10,229 bases of DNA. Origin: an uncultured Clostridia bacterium (GTDB lineage: Bacteria; Bacillota; Clostridia; Oscillospirales; Ruminococcaceae). The position numbers and the translations under genes are program-made. Location of the stretch: positions 1 to 10,229 of the forward strand of contig CAMWLH010000049.1 in assembly GCA_947175045.1 (NCBI GenBank), given 5' to 3'. The stretch's first letter is position 1. Each line of letters opens with the position of its first letter. The notes under the pieces were generated by a model. That model did no database searches. It saw nothing but the letters and a program-made list of their open reading frames with translations, and had not been told where the DNA came from. Shown here piece by piece: positions 1 through 6,058 of the stretch.

Positions 1-165
1 CAGGTAGCCGCTGCCGGTCGCGGTTCCGCTGAAATATCTGTATGTATCGACAAGCTGCGATGACACCAGCGTCACATACATTATTGTGGGTATTATCGCC
101 AGCGCTGTTACCGCGGGGAAGAAAACGGCAAGCGCCGTAAGGTCAGTTTTTTTCTGTTCGTTCAT
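1..165 (-). CDS. Membrane protein of an exopolysaccharide operon, N-terminal fragment
   Basis: Partial gene reading leftward off the window; 55 codons are visible with no stop. The start (ATG, complement of 163-165) lies inside the end of the upstream sugar transferase gene, giving a 23-base overlap, so the two are probably translationally coupled. The visible protein begins with a short charged stretch (MNEQKKTD) followed by a hydrophobic helix at about residues 9-33 (LTALAVFFPAVTALAIIP...), then a more polar segment beginning SSQLVDTYRYFSG. This is the shape of the first transmembrane segment and first outside loop of a polytopic membrane protein. Position after a polyprenyl-phosphate sugar transferase makes an O-antigen-ligase or polymerase-like protein the natural guess, but nothing visible proves that. 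No family motif can be recognised in so short a piece. Confidence 0.7.
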   Translation of the reverse strand, partial: MNEQKKTDLTALAVFFPAVTALAIIPTIMYVTLVSSQLVDTYRYFSGTATGSGYL

Positions 166-1573
166 TCAGTTTTTCTCCATTCTGTTGCGAGCTGTTCCGA
201 GACTTTAATTTTTCTTTATTCATAAAGCAGAATACTGTTTTAAGCAGTATCGACATATCCAGGAAATAAGACCAGTTTTCTATGTAGTGGATATCAAATT
301 CTATTCTTTTTTCTATTGAGGTATCACCCCGATATCCGTTTACCTGCGCCAGACCCGTCATACCGGGCTTTACCTGGTGCTTTATCATATACAGTGGCAC
401 GCTGTCCTTGAAATTGTCAACATAAAAGGGGATTTCGGGTCGCGGTCCGACAAGGCTCATATCTCCCTTTAATACGTTAAACAGCTGCGGAAGCTCGTCG
501 ATGGACAGCTTTCGTATCAGTGCGCCGAAGCGGGTCTTGCGGGGATCGCTGTCGGTGCTCCAGGCGGTCTCGGAGCGGTCGTTGTCCCGCATGGATTTCA
601 GCTTGTACATAACAAATATCTTTTTGTTCAGCCCTACCCGTTTTTGCCTGAAAATCACCCTTCCGCCCATAGTCAGCTTTATCACTATCGCCGAAACGAG
701 CATTATCGGCGACGATAAAATTATCAGCACCAGCGAGCCGACTATATCCGTCGTGCGTTTCATAAATGCGTTTCCTATATTATCCAGCGGAATGCGCCGG
801 ATATTCATCATGGGTATCCCGTTTACAACGTCTATCGAGGGGGTGCCCGACATATATTTGTAAATTACGGGAATAACGGAAATTTTTGTGCCGGTAAGCT
901 CGCAAGCCTCGACAATGCGCTTGAGCTCGGTGCTCTCGTCGCCGCCCAGAGCGCAGACTACCTCGTCGTAATTCCGCGCGTCCAGCACGGAAACGATGTC
1001 ATCATAATTTCCCAGCCATTTGGAACTAAGCGTCCCCTTGGTTCCAACATAACCCGCGCACTCCAGTCCGAGCGACTTGTCCTCAGAAATCGCCGCGAGA
1101 TACTCTCCAGCGGCTTTGCCGCTCCCCACAAGAAGAACAAATTTCTTGTTGTAGCCGCTGCTGCGCGCGTTCTTTAAAACTTTGCGAATGATAAAACGCT
1201 TAGTGGCGACTATTAACAAGTCAAGCACAAGGAATATAAACAGTGCCCATCGGGAAAAATTGAAGAGGTGGATTATGTAGAGCATGGTGATCATCATGAT
1301 CCCGTCAACTATAAACGCCCTCACGAGTTTTCCCAGCTCGTGAGGGAATGATTTTGTCCTGAAGGAGTCATAAAGACCCATGCACCCGAATGTGATTATC
1401 TGCACGGGCGCAAACAGAATTGACAGCTTTATGTAATCGATAAGCGGGAAATTTTCCCTGAAATCCAGCACATGAAATACCAGCAGGTAAGAAAGAGTGA
1501 CGGCTGCAAACGCTGCTGCGGCGTCGGTGATTACATTAAGCCTGTTAAACAGCTTTTGGTTTTCCTTTATCAT
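143..1573 (-). CDS. Undecaprenyl-phosphate sugar phosphotransferase (exopolysaccharide initiating enzyme)
   Basis: A 476-residue membrane enzyme of the WcaJ/WbaP/CpsE type, which transfers a sugar-1-phosphate from a UDP-sugar to undecaprenyl phosphate at the cytoplasmic face of the membrane and so starts repeat-unit assembly. The N-terminal part (about 12-127) holds four hydrophobic segments. Residues about 143-260 look like the CoA-binding-like domain (VLLVGSGKAAGEYL at 147-160). A further membrane helix (about 278-300) begins the bacterial sugar transferase domain, with FRQKRVGLNKKIF (308-320), the Asp-Glu pair in SIDELPQL (D359, E360), DMSLVGPRPE (371-380) and KPGMTGLAQVNG (402-413). Length and order match the full-length family. 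The start ATG has AAAGGG about eight bases upstream. It overlaps the next gene of the operon by 23 bases, and its own promoter lies at 1692-1720. The sugar it transfers cannot be told from sequence. Confidence 0.93.
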   Translation of the reverse strand: MIKENQKLFNRLNVITDAAAAFAAVTLSYLLVFHVLDFRENFPLIDYIKLSILFAPVQIITFGCMGLYDSFRTKSFPHELGKLVRAFIVDGIMMITMLYIIHLFNFSRWALFIFLVLDLLIVATKRFIIRKVLKNARSSGYNKKFVLLVGSGKAAGEYLAAISEDKSLGLECAGYVGTKGTLSSKWLGNYDDIVSVLDARNYDEVVCALGGDESTELKRIVEACELTGTKISVIPVIYKYMSGTPSIDVVNGIPMMNIRRIPLDNIGNAFMKRTTDIVGSLVLIILSSPIMLVSAIVIKLTMGGRVIFRQKRVGLNKKIFVMYKLKSMRDNDRSETAWSTDSDPRKTRFGALIRKLSIDELPQLFNVLKGDMSLVGPRPEIPFYVDNFKDSVPLYMIKHQVKPGMTGLAQVNGYRGDTSIEKRIEFDIHYIENWSYFLDMSILLKTVFCFMNKEKLKSRNSSQQNGEKLNERTEKN

Positions 1574-1691
1574 TTAACAGCCCTTTCTGTGACGGCACCG
1601 TCCGACGTTAATGTTTTCAGATGGTGCAACGATATACTTGTGATGTTAAAAAATTCCAAAAAATTTTGCTGATACACAGACGTCCAGTATT

Positions 1692-1720
1692 AGTATAACA
1701 CAAATCGGATTTTTATGCAA
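1692..1720 (-). promoter_or_regulatory. Sigma-A type promoter of the exopolysaccharide operon
   Basis: Read on the minus strand, TTGCAT (1715-1720) is followed after exactly 17 bases by TATACT (1692-1697), close to the vegetative consensus at both boxes. Transcription would start near 1685, giving an untranslated leader of about 110 bases before the sugar transferase ATG at 1573. No operator was recognised beside it. Confidence 0.7.
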
Positions 1721-1793
1721 CAAAAAAAGCGGTTTTCCCATTATTTTTTATCTTTCGCCAAAATCCGCCTGTTTTTCGGTGCGGTTTTGTTCA

Positions 1794-1830
1794 GAATTTC
1801 AAAAATCTTTTAAATAATTTGCTTTCGGTC
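1794..1830. repeat. Dispersed structured repeat, remnant (left arm plus tail)
   Basis: GAATTTCAAAA, the left inverted arm of the repeat family, is directly followed by its tail sequence. The 19 bases at 1806-1824 (TCTTTTAAATAATTTGCTT) are identical to 2343-2361, where they follow the right arm of another copy. The hairpin core is missing here, so this looks like an internally deleted copy. Confidence 0.6.
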
Positions 1831-1955
1831 GGCATAATTCAAAAGCATATTTTCGGCGCCGCGGCGCAAAATAATTCAAAGCCTGTACGCTCTTATTATG
1901 AGGAGCGGCAGACGACTTTCGCCGTAAAAGGCGCGGAATGAAAGGAAGTGTAATA

Positions 1956-2135
1956 ATGGAACAATATCTCTGCCCCTGCGGATATCTTTATAATGAGGAG
2001 CTCGGATGTCCCTCGGAGGGAATCGCCCCCGGAACGAAATTCGAGGATATACCCGACGACTGGCACTGTCCCGTATGCGGGCTGACAAAGGATTATTTCG
2101 GCTCGCGTGAGGAGATAGAGGAAGCGGTCGAGTAA
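1956..2135 (+). CDS. Rubredoxin with a shortened first metal-binding loop
   Basis: A 59-residue rubredoxin, a small cytoplasmic electron carrier with one iron held by four cysteines. ATG at 1956 is preferred over the upstream in-frame ATG at 1938 because AAAGGAAG (1941-1948) sits seven bases before it, and the protein then begins [12 protein letters not shown] as the family does. The typical signature [15 protein letters not shown] (22-36) and second knuckle CPVCG (38-42) are intact. The first knuckle is odd: the usual C-x-x-C-G is here C6-P-C8-G, one residue short. A fifth cysteine (C18) stands where the family usually has Asp after the conserved Gly. The fold is otherwise standard, so it is called a rubredoxin with confidence. 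It may serve oxygen or peroxide detoxification in an anaerobe, but no partner gene is adjacent. It appears monocistronic, ending before the hairpin at 2166-2202. Confidence 0.93.
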   Translation: MEQYLCPCGYLYNEELGCPSEGIAPGTKFEDIPDDWHCPVCGLTKDYFGSREEIEEAVE

Positions 2136-2165
2136 AACCGTTTCGCTTTATTTGTCTCCATATGA

Positions 2166-2202
2166 CCGAATCCCGCTGTCCTGAACGGACGGCGGGATTC
2201 GG
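2166..2202 (+). terminator. Strong hairpin after the rubredoxin gene, candidate terminator
   Basis: CCGAATCCCGC (2166-2176) pairs perfectly with GCGGGATTCGG (2192-2202). A T-G pair and GTCC/GGAC extend this to a 16-pair stem closed by a five-base loop (TGAAC). It lies 30 bases after the rubredoxin stop. No run of T follows on either strand, so an intrinsic terminator is likely but not certain. It could equally protect the transcript end or act in both directions. Confidence 0.5.
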
Positions 2203-2280
2203 AATTGGAGGATTTGATATATTAAACAATTGTGTGGTTATCTAAAGATACGGCAAATACGGCAACGCGATGTTGACGCG

Positions 2281-2370
2281 TCGGAATTTTCACGGAAAAT
2301 TCCGATCGGTTCCCGCGATCGCGCCTGCGGGAATTTTGAAATTCTTTTAAATAATTTGCTTCTTGTCAAG
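2281..2370 (+). repeat. Dispersed structured repeat, shortened copy with two hairpins
   Basis: Begins with the perfect hairpin TCGGAATTTTC / GAAAATTCCGA (2281-2291 and 2295-2305, three-base loop). The second arm TTCCCGC / GCGGGAA (2310-2316, 2327-2333) encloses ten bases. The right inverted arm GAATTTTGAAATTC (2331-2344) and the tail TCTTTTAAATAATTTGCTT...TTGTCAA follow. It matches the longer copies at 3805 and 7277 from the second arm onward, but the first arm is replaced by a different, shorter hairpin. Confidence 0.7.
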
Positions 2371-2460
2371 ATTTTATATACAGTCTGAATTTATCAAAGC
2401 TGTTTTATCTGTACATATTGTACCACATATAACCAAAAAAATCAACATCTATGACAGGAT

Positions 2461-2551
2461 TGTAACCAAATCCGTAAAACTGTCATTTTTGTGTAACTAT
2501 TTCGGCGTTTTTGTAACCGTTTTGTAACCTTTTTGTAATTAAACCGTAACC
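2461..2551 (+). promoter_or_regulatory. Phased GTAAC direct-repeat array, candidate OmpR/PhoB-family operator
   Basis: TGTAACC occurs at 2461, 2512 and 2523, with variants TGTAACT (2492), TGTAATT (2534) and CGTAACC (2545). The last four (2512, 2523, 2534, 2545) are spaced by exactly 11 bases, one DNA turn, on the same strand. In addition CTGTCAT (2480-2486) and GTGTAAC (2491-2497) form an 11-base-spaced pair resembling a PhoB box. Tandem seven-base half-sites with four-base gaps are typical of winged-helix regulators of the OmpR/PhoB family. The array lies about 120 bases before the desulfurase start, so it probably controls the nifS-like/thiI transcript. The regulator is unknown. Confidence 0.5.
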
Positions 2552-2588
2552 AGTATGAAAAAAAGTTGAAAAATTTAAAAAATCCCTG

Positions 2589-2615
2589 TTCAAACGCTTG
2601 AAAATGTGATATACT
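2589..2615 (+). promoter_or_regulatory. Probable promoter of the cysteine desulfurase gene
   Basis: TATACT (2610-2615) is a good -10 box. The best upstream hexamer, TTCAAA (2589-2594), is 15 bases away, shorter than ideal. A second candidate pair, TTGAAA (2598-2603) with TATAAG (2618-2623), is also too close. A good -10 with a weak -35 downstream of a regulator array fits an activated promoter. The leader would be about 45 bases. Confidence 0.4.
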
Positions 2616-2668
2616 GATATAAGTTATATAGTAGAACAACGACTGTGATATGGGAGAAAAAGGAATTT

Positions 2669-3775
2669 ATGGTATATCTTGATAACGCCGCCACCGCAAA
2701 ACCCTGTGCGGAGTGTGTGGAAGCGGTCGTTAAGGCGGCGGGAGAGCGATTCGGCAATCCCGGCTCGCTGCATGGAATGGGGATAGCGTCGGGGCAGATA
2801 GTGAGCTCCGCAAAAAAGACGATACTCGCCGCACTTGGCGGAGGAACGGCGCTCGAGGGGGAGGTGCTTTTCACCTCTGGAGCTACCGAAAGCAATAATA
2901 CGGCGATCTTGGGCACTGCGGAAAAATACCGCAGAAACGGGAAAAAGGTCGTTACAACCGCGATAGAGCATCCCTCGGCAGCAAAAGCGATCGATCTTCT
3001 TGAGGCAAGGGGATACGAGGTCGCGAGGCTCGCCCCGAAGGACTATGAGGACTTTGAGGGAGCGTTGGCGGACGCGGTCGGCGGTGACACTATGCTGGTG
3101 AGCTGCATGGCGGTCAACAACGAAACGGGCTACGCGGTGGACACGGCGCGGCTGTACAAGCTGATAAAGCGGGCAAATCCGCAGACGATAGTACATATAG
3201 ACGCGGTACAGGGATTTCTTAAAATGCCGTTAGAGGGCGATCTGATAAGCGTTTCGGGGCATAAGATTCACGCTCTTAAGGGAGTGGGAGCGCTTTATGT
3301 AAAAAAGGGAATACGCGTGGCGCCGCTGCTGGTGGGCGGCGGGCAGCAGAAAGACCTGCGGTCGGGCACGGAGACGGTGGAGCTTATCGCGGGATTTGAG
3401 GCGGCGGTAAAGGCGTACCGAGGCGACAAGGAGCGCTTTGCGCGGCTTAAGGCGCGGCTGCTGGACAACCTGGCGCAGATGAGCGGTATACGCGTAAATT
3501 CGGACGAGAAATGTATGCCGAATATAATAAATTTCAGCGTTTCGGGAGTGCGCTCCGAGATAATGCTGCACGCGCTGGAGGAAAAGGAGATATATGTTTC
3601 AAGCGGCTCCGCCTGCTCAAGGGGAAAAAGGAGCGGGGTGCTCGCGGCGTTCGGCGTTTCGGATAAGGACGCGGACAGCGCGGTGAGGGTATCGCTGTGC
3701 GCCGACACAAGCGAAGATGATATTGATTTTCTGTGCGAAAGTATCAAAGCCAACATTGAAAGGTTCAGAAGATAA
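2669..3775 (+). CDS. Cysteine desulfurase, NifS/IscS family (partner of ThiI)
   Basis: A 368-residue PLP enzyme that takes sulfur from cysteine as an enzyme-bound persulfide, leaving alanine. ATG at 2669 is chosen over an in-frame GTG at 2645 because AAAAGGA precedes it closely and the protein then starts MVYLDNAATAKP as the family does. Visible class V aminotransferase landmarks are GNPGSLHGMG (29-38), FTSGATESNN (68-77), the PLP-stacking His in IEHPS (H101), NNETG (150-154), HIDAVQ with D178 and Q181, the PLP lysine in SGHKIHALKG (K199), RSGTE (231-235) and the persulfide cysteine in SSGSACSRG (C316). Length is normal. It lies upstream of thiI on the same strand, as NifZ does in Bacillus, so its likely job is to load ThiI for 4-thiouridine in tRNA. 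The 531-base repeat-filled gap between them is unusual. A general role in iron-sulfur supply cannot be excluded. Confidence 0.95.
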   Translation: MVYLDNAATAKPCAECVEAVVKAAGERFGNPGSLHGMGIASGQIVSSAKKTILAALGGGTALEGEVLFTSGATESNNTAILGTAEKYRRNGKKVVTTAIEHPSAAKAIDLLEARGYEVARLAPKDYEDFEGALADAVGGDTMLVSCMAVNNETGYAVDTARLYKLIKRANPQTIVHIDAVQGFLKMPLEGDLISVSGHKIHALKGVGALYVKKGIRVAPLLVGGGQQKDLRSGTETVELIAGFEAAVKAYRGDKERFARLKARLLDNLAQMSGIRVNSDEKCMPNIINFSVSGVRSEIMLHALEEKEIYVSSGSACSRGKRSGVLAAFGVSDKDADSAVRVSLCADTSEDDIDFLCESIKANIERFRR

Positions 3776-3804
3776 AGCAGCACGCACCAAGAGCAACGCA
3801 CTCC

Positions 3805-3967
3805 AAGAACGACATAAAGTCCACGCATGAATTTCAAAAAGGTCGAGTTTGCGGACGCAAACGAAGACCGGTTCCCGCAGTCGCTCGCAAGGAGCGAACG
3901 TAGTGAGCGACTGAGAGTGAGTGTGGGAATTTTGAAATTCTTTCAAATAACCTGCTCCTCGTCAACA
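3805..3967 (+). repeat. Dispersed structured repeat, full-length copy
   Basis: Lead-in beginning AAGAACGACATAAAG (3805-3827 in full), then left arm GAATTTCAAAA (3829-3839), which is perfectly inverted at 3930-3940 (TTTTGAAATTC). Inside are two further hairpins. The first is GGTC-GTTTGCG / CGCAAAC-GACC (3841-3869). The second is CAGTCGCTC / GAGCGACTG (3878-3886, 3905-3913) flanked by TTCCCGCA / TGTGGGAA (3872-3879, 3922-3929). The whole can fold as a three-way junction. The tail CTTTCAAATAACCTGCTCC continues to about 3967. Because lead-in and tail are conserved outside the arms, the arms are not the ends of the element, and no target-site duplication is visible. Confidence 0.8.
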
Positions 3968-4140
3968 CATCAATCGGGAAGCAAAAGCAAGGTCGAGTTT
4001 GCGGACGCAAACGAAGACCGGTTCCCGCAGTCGCTCGCAAGGAGCGAACGTAGTGAGCGACTGAGAGTGAGTGTGGGAATTTTGAAATTCTTTCAAATAA
4101 CCTGCTCCTCGTCAACACATCAATCGGGAAGCAAAAGCAA
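3841..4140 (+). repeat. Perfect 150-bp tandem duplication within the repeat element
   Basis: Bases 3841-3990 and 3991-4140 are identical by eye over all 150 positions. Each unit starts at GGTCGAGTTTGCGGACGCAA, just inside the left arm, and ends with CAATCGGGAAGCAAAAGCAA. The second unit therefore lacks the lead-in and the left arm GAATTTCAAAA, while retaining both internal hairpins, the right arm and the tail. Identity implies a recent event or active gene conversion. It is a tandem duplication, not a CRISPR: no short repeats with unique spacers. Confidence 0.95.
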
Positions 4141-4148
4141 CGTACGCC

Positions 4149-4296
4149 AAGAGCGGCATAAAGCCCACGCAGGAAATTTTCCGCAAGCCGCCGGGAAAGC
4201 GCAGTTGAGCGCAGCGAAACGGAGCTTCCCCGGCGAGCTAGCGCCAACGACACAAAGTGCCGTTGGCAGCGGTGCGAAAAATTTCAAATCAAAATA
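4149..4296 (+). repeat. Related structured repeat with a different hairpin core (type 2)
   Basis: Shares the lead-in AAGAGCGGCATAAAG...CACGCA (4149-4171) with the copies at 3805 and 7277. The body is different: arms GAAATTTTCCGC (4173-4184) and GCGAAAAATTTC (4274-4285) are inverted at 11 of 12 positions. Within lie CGCCGGGAAAGC / GCTTCCCCGGCG (4189-4200, 4224-4235, one mismatch) and GCCAACG-CAC / GTG-CGTTGGC (4243-4267, three-base loop). The overall architecture, one outer stem with two inner hairpins, is the same although the bases are not. It ends at the thiI ribosome site. Confidence 0.7.
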
Positions 4297-4306
4297 AGGG
4301 GTATTC

Positions 4307-5500
4307 ATGAAAGAGATAGTTATGGTAAAATACGGAGAGATAGCTCTCAAGGGCGACAACAGGAACGTTTTTGAGAATATGCTCCAGAAGAATATAAAGA
4401 ATAGGCTTAAAAAGGTAGGGCGGTTTGATTATTACCGCAAGCAGTCCACGATATATATCACGCCGTTGGAGGATATAGACATAGGGCTTGTGGTGAAGAA
4501 GCTGGGATATATTTTCGGCATAGGAGCGATACAGCGCTGCGCAGTGTTCCCAAAGGACTTTTCCGCGGTGGCGGCGGGGGCGAAGGAGTATCTGAGCTCC
4601 GCGCTGGAGGGAGCAAGGAGCTTCAAGGTGGAGGCAAAGCGCGCGGACAAGACGTTCCCGCTGAATTCGCCGCAGATACAGCAGCAGCTCGGCGACGTGG
4701 TGTCGGAAGCGTTCCCGCACCTTAAGGTGGACGTGCATGATCCCGAGATAACCGTGCGGTTGGAGATACGCGACAACGGGGCATATCTTTCGGCGGAGCG
4801 GCTGACGGGCGCCGGCGGAATGCCGGTGGGCAGCAGCGGAAAGGCTCTGCTTATGCTGTCGGGGGGGATCGACAGCCCCGTGGCGGGTTATATGATGGCA
4901 AAGCGCGGGCTGGTGGTGGACTGCATTCATTATGTGAGCCCGCCGTATACGTCGGAGAGAGCGCGAATGAAGGTCGAGAAGCTCTGCGAGGAGCTGACGA
5001 ACTACTGCGGGGATATAATATTTTATTGTGTTCCATTTACCGAGATACAGGAGAAGCTGCGCGACAACTGCCCCGAGGAGCATTTCACGGTGCTTATGCG
5101 GCGGCTGATGGTGAAGATCGCGAATAAGATATGCGCTAGGGACGGCTACGGCGCGATAATCACGGGCGAAAGCGTGGCGCAGGTGGCGAGCCAGACCCTT
5201 TCCGCGCTGTACTGCACCAACGCCGCGGCGGAGTTCCCCGTGTTCCGCCCCGTTATCGGAATGGACAAGATAGAGATAACCGAGATATCGCGCAAAATAG
5301 GGACGTATGAAACGTCCATAATGCCCTACGAGGATTGCTGCACGGTGTTCTCGCCGAAGCACCCGCGCACCAAGCCGCGGTACGAGGATATACTGGCGGC
5401 GGAGGATGGCTATGATTTCACCGCGCTGGTTGAGGAAGCCGTAGCGAAAACGGAGGTCAAGCGCTTTAAATACGGAGAGGAAACCGTTCTGCTGGATTGA
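4307..5500 (+). CDS. thiI: tRNA 4-thiouridine synthetase ThiI
   Basis: A 397-residue cytoplasmic enzyme that adenylates U8 of tRNA and replaces its oxygen with sulfur donated through a cysteine desulfurase; it can also serve thiazole synthesis. The start is supported by AAGGGG five bases upstream and by the family-like opening VKYGEIALKGDNR. An N-terminal ferredoxin-like region and THUMP domain (about 60-165) precede the ATP-pyrophosphatase domain with its PP-loop LSGGIDSPVAGYMMAKRG (184-201), ITGESVAQVASQTL (285-298), RPVIGMDK (314-321) and PYEDCCTVFSPKHP (340-353). The protein ends soon after, so the C-terminal rhodanese domain of the E. coli enzyme is absent, as in Bacillus-type ThiI. That fits sulfur delivery from a dedicated NifZ-like desulfurase, the gene just upstream. 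cinA follows one base after its stop. Confidence 0.96.
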   Translation: MKEIVMVKYGEIALKGDNRNVFENMLQKNIKNRLKKVGRFDYYRKQSTIYITPLEDIDIGLVVKKLGYIFGIGAIQRCAVFPKDFSAVAAGAKEYLSSALEGARSFKVEAKRADKTFPLNSPQIQQQLGDVVSEAFPHLKVDVHDPEITVRLEIRDNGAYLSAERLTGAGGMPVGSSGKALLMLSGGIDSPVAGYMMAKRGLVVDCIHYVSPPYTSERARMKVEKLCEELTNYCGDIIFYCVPFTEIQEKLRDNCPEEHFTVLMRRLMVKIANKICARDGYGAIITGESVAQVASQTLSALYCTNAAAEFPVFRPVIGMDKIEITEISRKIGTYETSIMPYEDCCTVFSPKHPRTKPRYEDILAAEDGYDFTALVEEAVAKTEVKRFKYGEETVLLD

Positions 5501-5501
5501 T

Positions 5502-6035
5502 ATGAATGATTATGAGATGATCCTTGAAAATATTTCCACGCTGTCGCGGGATATCATAAAATTGTGTGCCGATAACGGCTTAAAGGTATCGGCGGCGGAA
5601 AGCTGCACGGGAGGAATGATCTCCGCGGCGCTGACGTCGGTAGCGGGGAGCTCCGCGGTGATAGAACTGGGGATCTGCGCTTATTCCAACAGGATAAAGC
5701 GTGAAGTGCTCGGCGTTTCGGAGGAGACCTTAAGGGAGCACACCGAGTACAGCGTGCGCTGCGCCGAGGAAATGGCAAGGGGAGCGACGCGGCTCGCGGG
5801 AGCGGACCTCGGGGTATCCACCTCGGGTATCGCGGGACCCTCGGGCGCGACGGACAGCGACCCCGTGGGGACAGTGTATATAGGGTATGCCGACAGGGAC
5901 GGCTCATTTGCGGCAAGGTATCTTTTTAAGGATACGCCGTGCGGGAGCCGCTCGGTGCGTGATTATATACGCGCGTTGTCAACGGAAAAGGCACTGGGGA
6001 TATTAAAGCTGAAAATTGAAAATAAATACAGATAA
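5502..6035 (+). CDS. pncC: CinA C-terminal type nicotinamide-nucleotide amidohydrolase (PncC)
   Basis: A 177-residue stand-alone version of the CinA C-terminal domain, which deamidates nicotinamide mononucleotide to nicotinate mononucleotide and so recycles NAD breakdown products. The signature AAESCTGGMISAALT (31-45) and the second conserved stretch STSGIAGPSGATDSDPVGTV (106-125) are present. The family usually has GG after GIAGP, here SGA. There is no N-terminal molybdopterin-binding-like domain, so this is not the long competence-associated CinA. ATG begins one base after the thiI stop; no good ribosome site is visible, so translation is probably coupled to thiI. Another in-frame ATG at 5517 is possible. 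The first sortase follows after 23 bases, suggesting one transcript. Confidence 0.9.
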   Translation: MNDYEMILENISTLSRDIIKLCADNGLKVSAAESCTGGMISAALTSVAGSSAVIELGICAYSNRIKREVLGVSEETLREHTEYSVRCAEEMARGATRLAGADLGVSTSGIAGPSGATDSDPVGTVYIGYADRDGSFAARYLFKDTPCGSRSVRDYIRALSTEKALGILKLKIENKYR

Positions 6036-6058
6036 TATAACGGAAAGGGGAATTATAA

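Larger units (their letters stand above)
1574..1955. other. Divergent intergenic region between exopolysaccharide operon and rubredoxin gene
   Basis: 382 bases without a gene. It contains the minus-strand leader (1574-1685) and promoter (1692-1720) of the sugar transferase, an AT-rich stretch, a remnant of the dispersed repeat (1794-1830), and a GC-rich palindromic patch GGCGCCGCGGCGC near 1855-1867. No convincing -35/-10 pair was found for the plus-strand rubredoxin gene, although it must have a promoter here. A small ORF on the plus strand at 1472-1672 lies mainly inside the sugar transferase and is not a gene. Confidence 0.6.
2136..2668. other. Intergenic region between rubredoxin and cysteine desulfurase genes
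   Basis: 533 bases with no credible gene. In order it holds the terminator-like hairpin (2166-2202), a tandem 9-base repeat ATACGGCAA (2248-2256, 2257-2265), the palindrome GACGCGTC, a shortened copy of the dispersed repeat (2281-2370), then AT-rich DNA with the phased GTAAC array (2461-2551) and a probable promoter for the desulfurase (2589-2615). Minus-strand ORFs here have no ribosome sites or recognisable product. Confidence 0.6.
3776..4306. other. Repeat-filled spacer between cysteine desulfurase and thiI
   Basis: 531 bases holding almost only structured repeat sequence: a full copy of the dispersed repeat (3805-3967), a perfect 150-base tandem duplication of most of it (3841-3990 and 3991-4140), and a related element with a different hairpin core (4149-4296). 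The spacing AAGGGG (4296-4301) to ATG 4307 is the thiI ribosome site. No promoter for thiI was recognised. A plus-strand ORF (3827-4297) runs through only because the duplicated unit is a multiple of three. Confidence 0.75.

Noticed and set aside
1740..1790. Possible terminator or hairpin AAAATCCGC...GCGGTTTT
   Set aside because: Pairing needs a bulge, the loop is long, and its place upstream of both flanking genes gives it nothing to terminate.
1876..2229. Minus-strand ORF over the rubredoxin gene
   Set aside because: Arg/Pro/Ser-rich shadow of a clearly recognisable rubredoxin; no ribosome site.
3829..3940. MITE bounded by GAATTTCAAAA inverted ends
   Set aside because: Sequence conservation between copies continues outside both arms and there is no target-site duplication, so the arms are not transposon ends as such.
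3841..4140. Possible CRISPR array
   Set aside because: Only two adjacent identical 150-base units with no unique spacers and no cas genes; a tandem duplication explains it.
3827..4297. 156-codon plus-strand ORF with an internal protein repeat
   Set aside because: It lies wholly in structured repeat DNA. The internal repeat is just the 150-base duplication, which is a multiple of three. No ribosome site or family likeness, and the reading frame tracks hairpin sequence.
4289..5362. 357-codon minus-strand ORF
   Set aside because: Antisense to thiI, whose PP-loop and THUMP features are clear; composition (His/Arg-rich) is typical of an antisense shadow.
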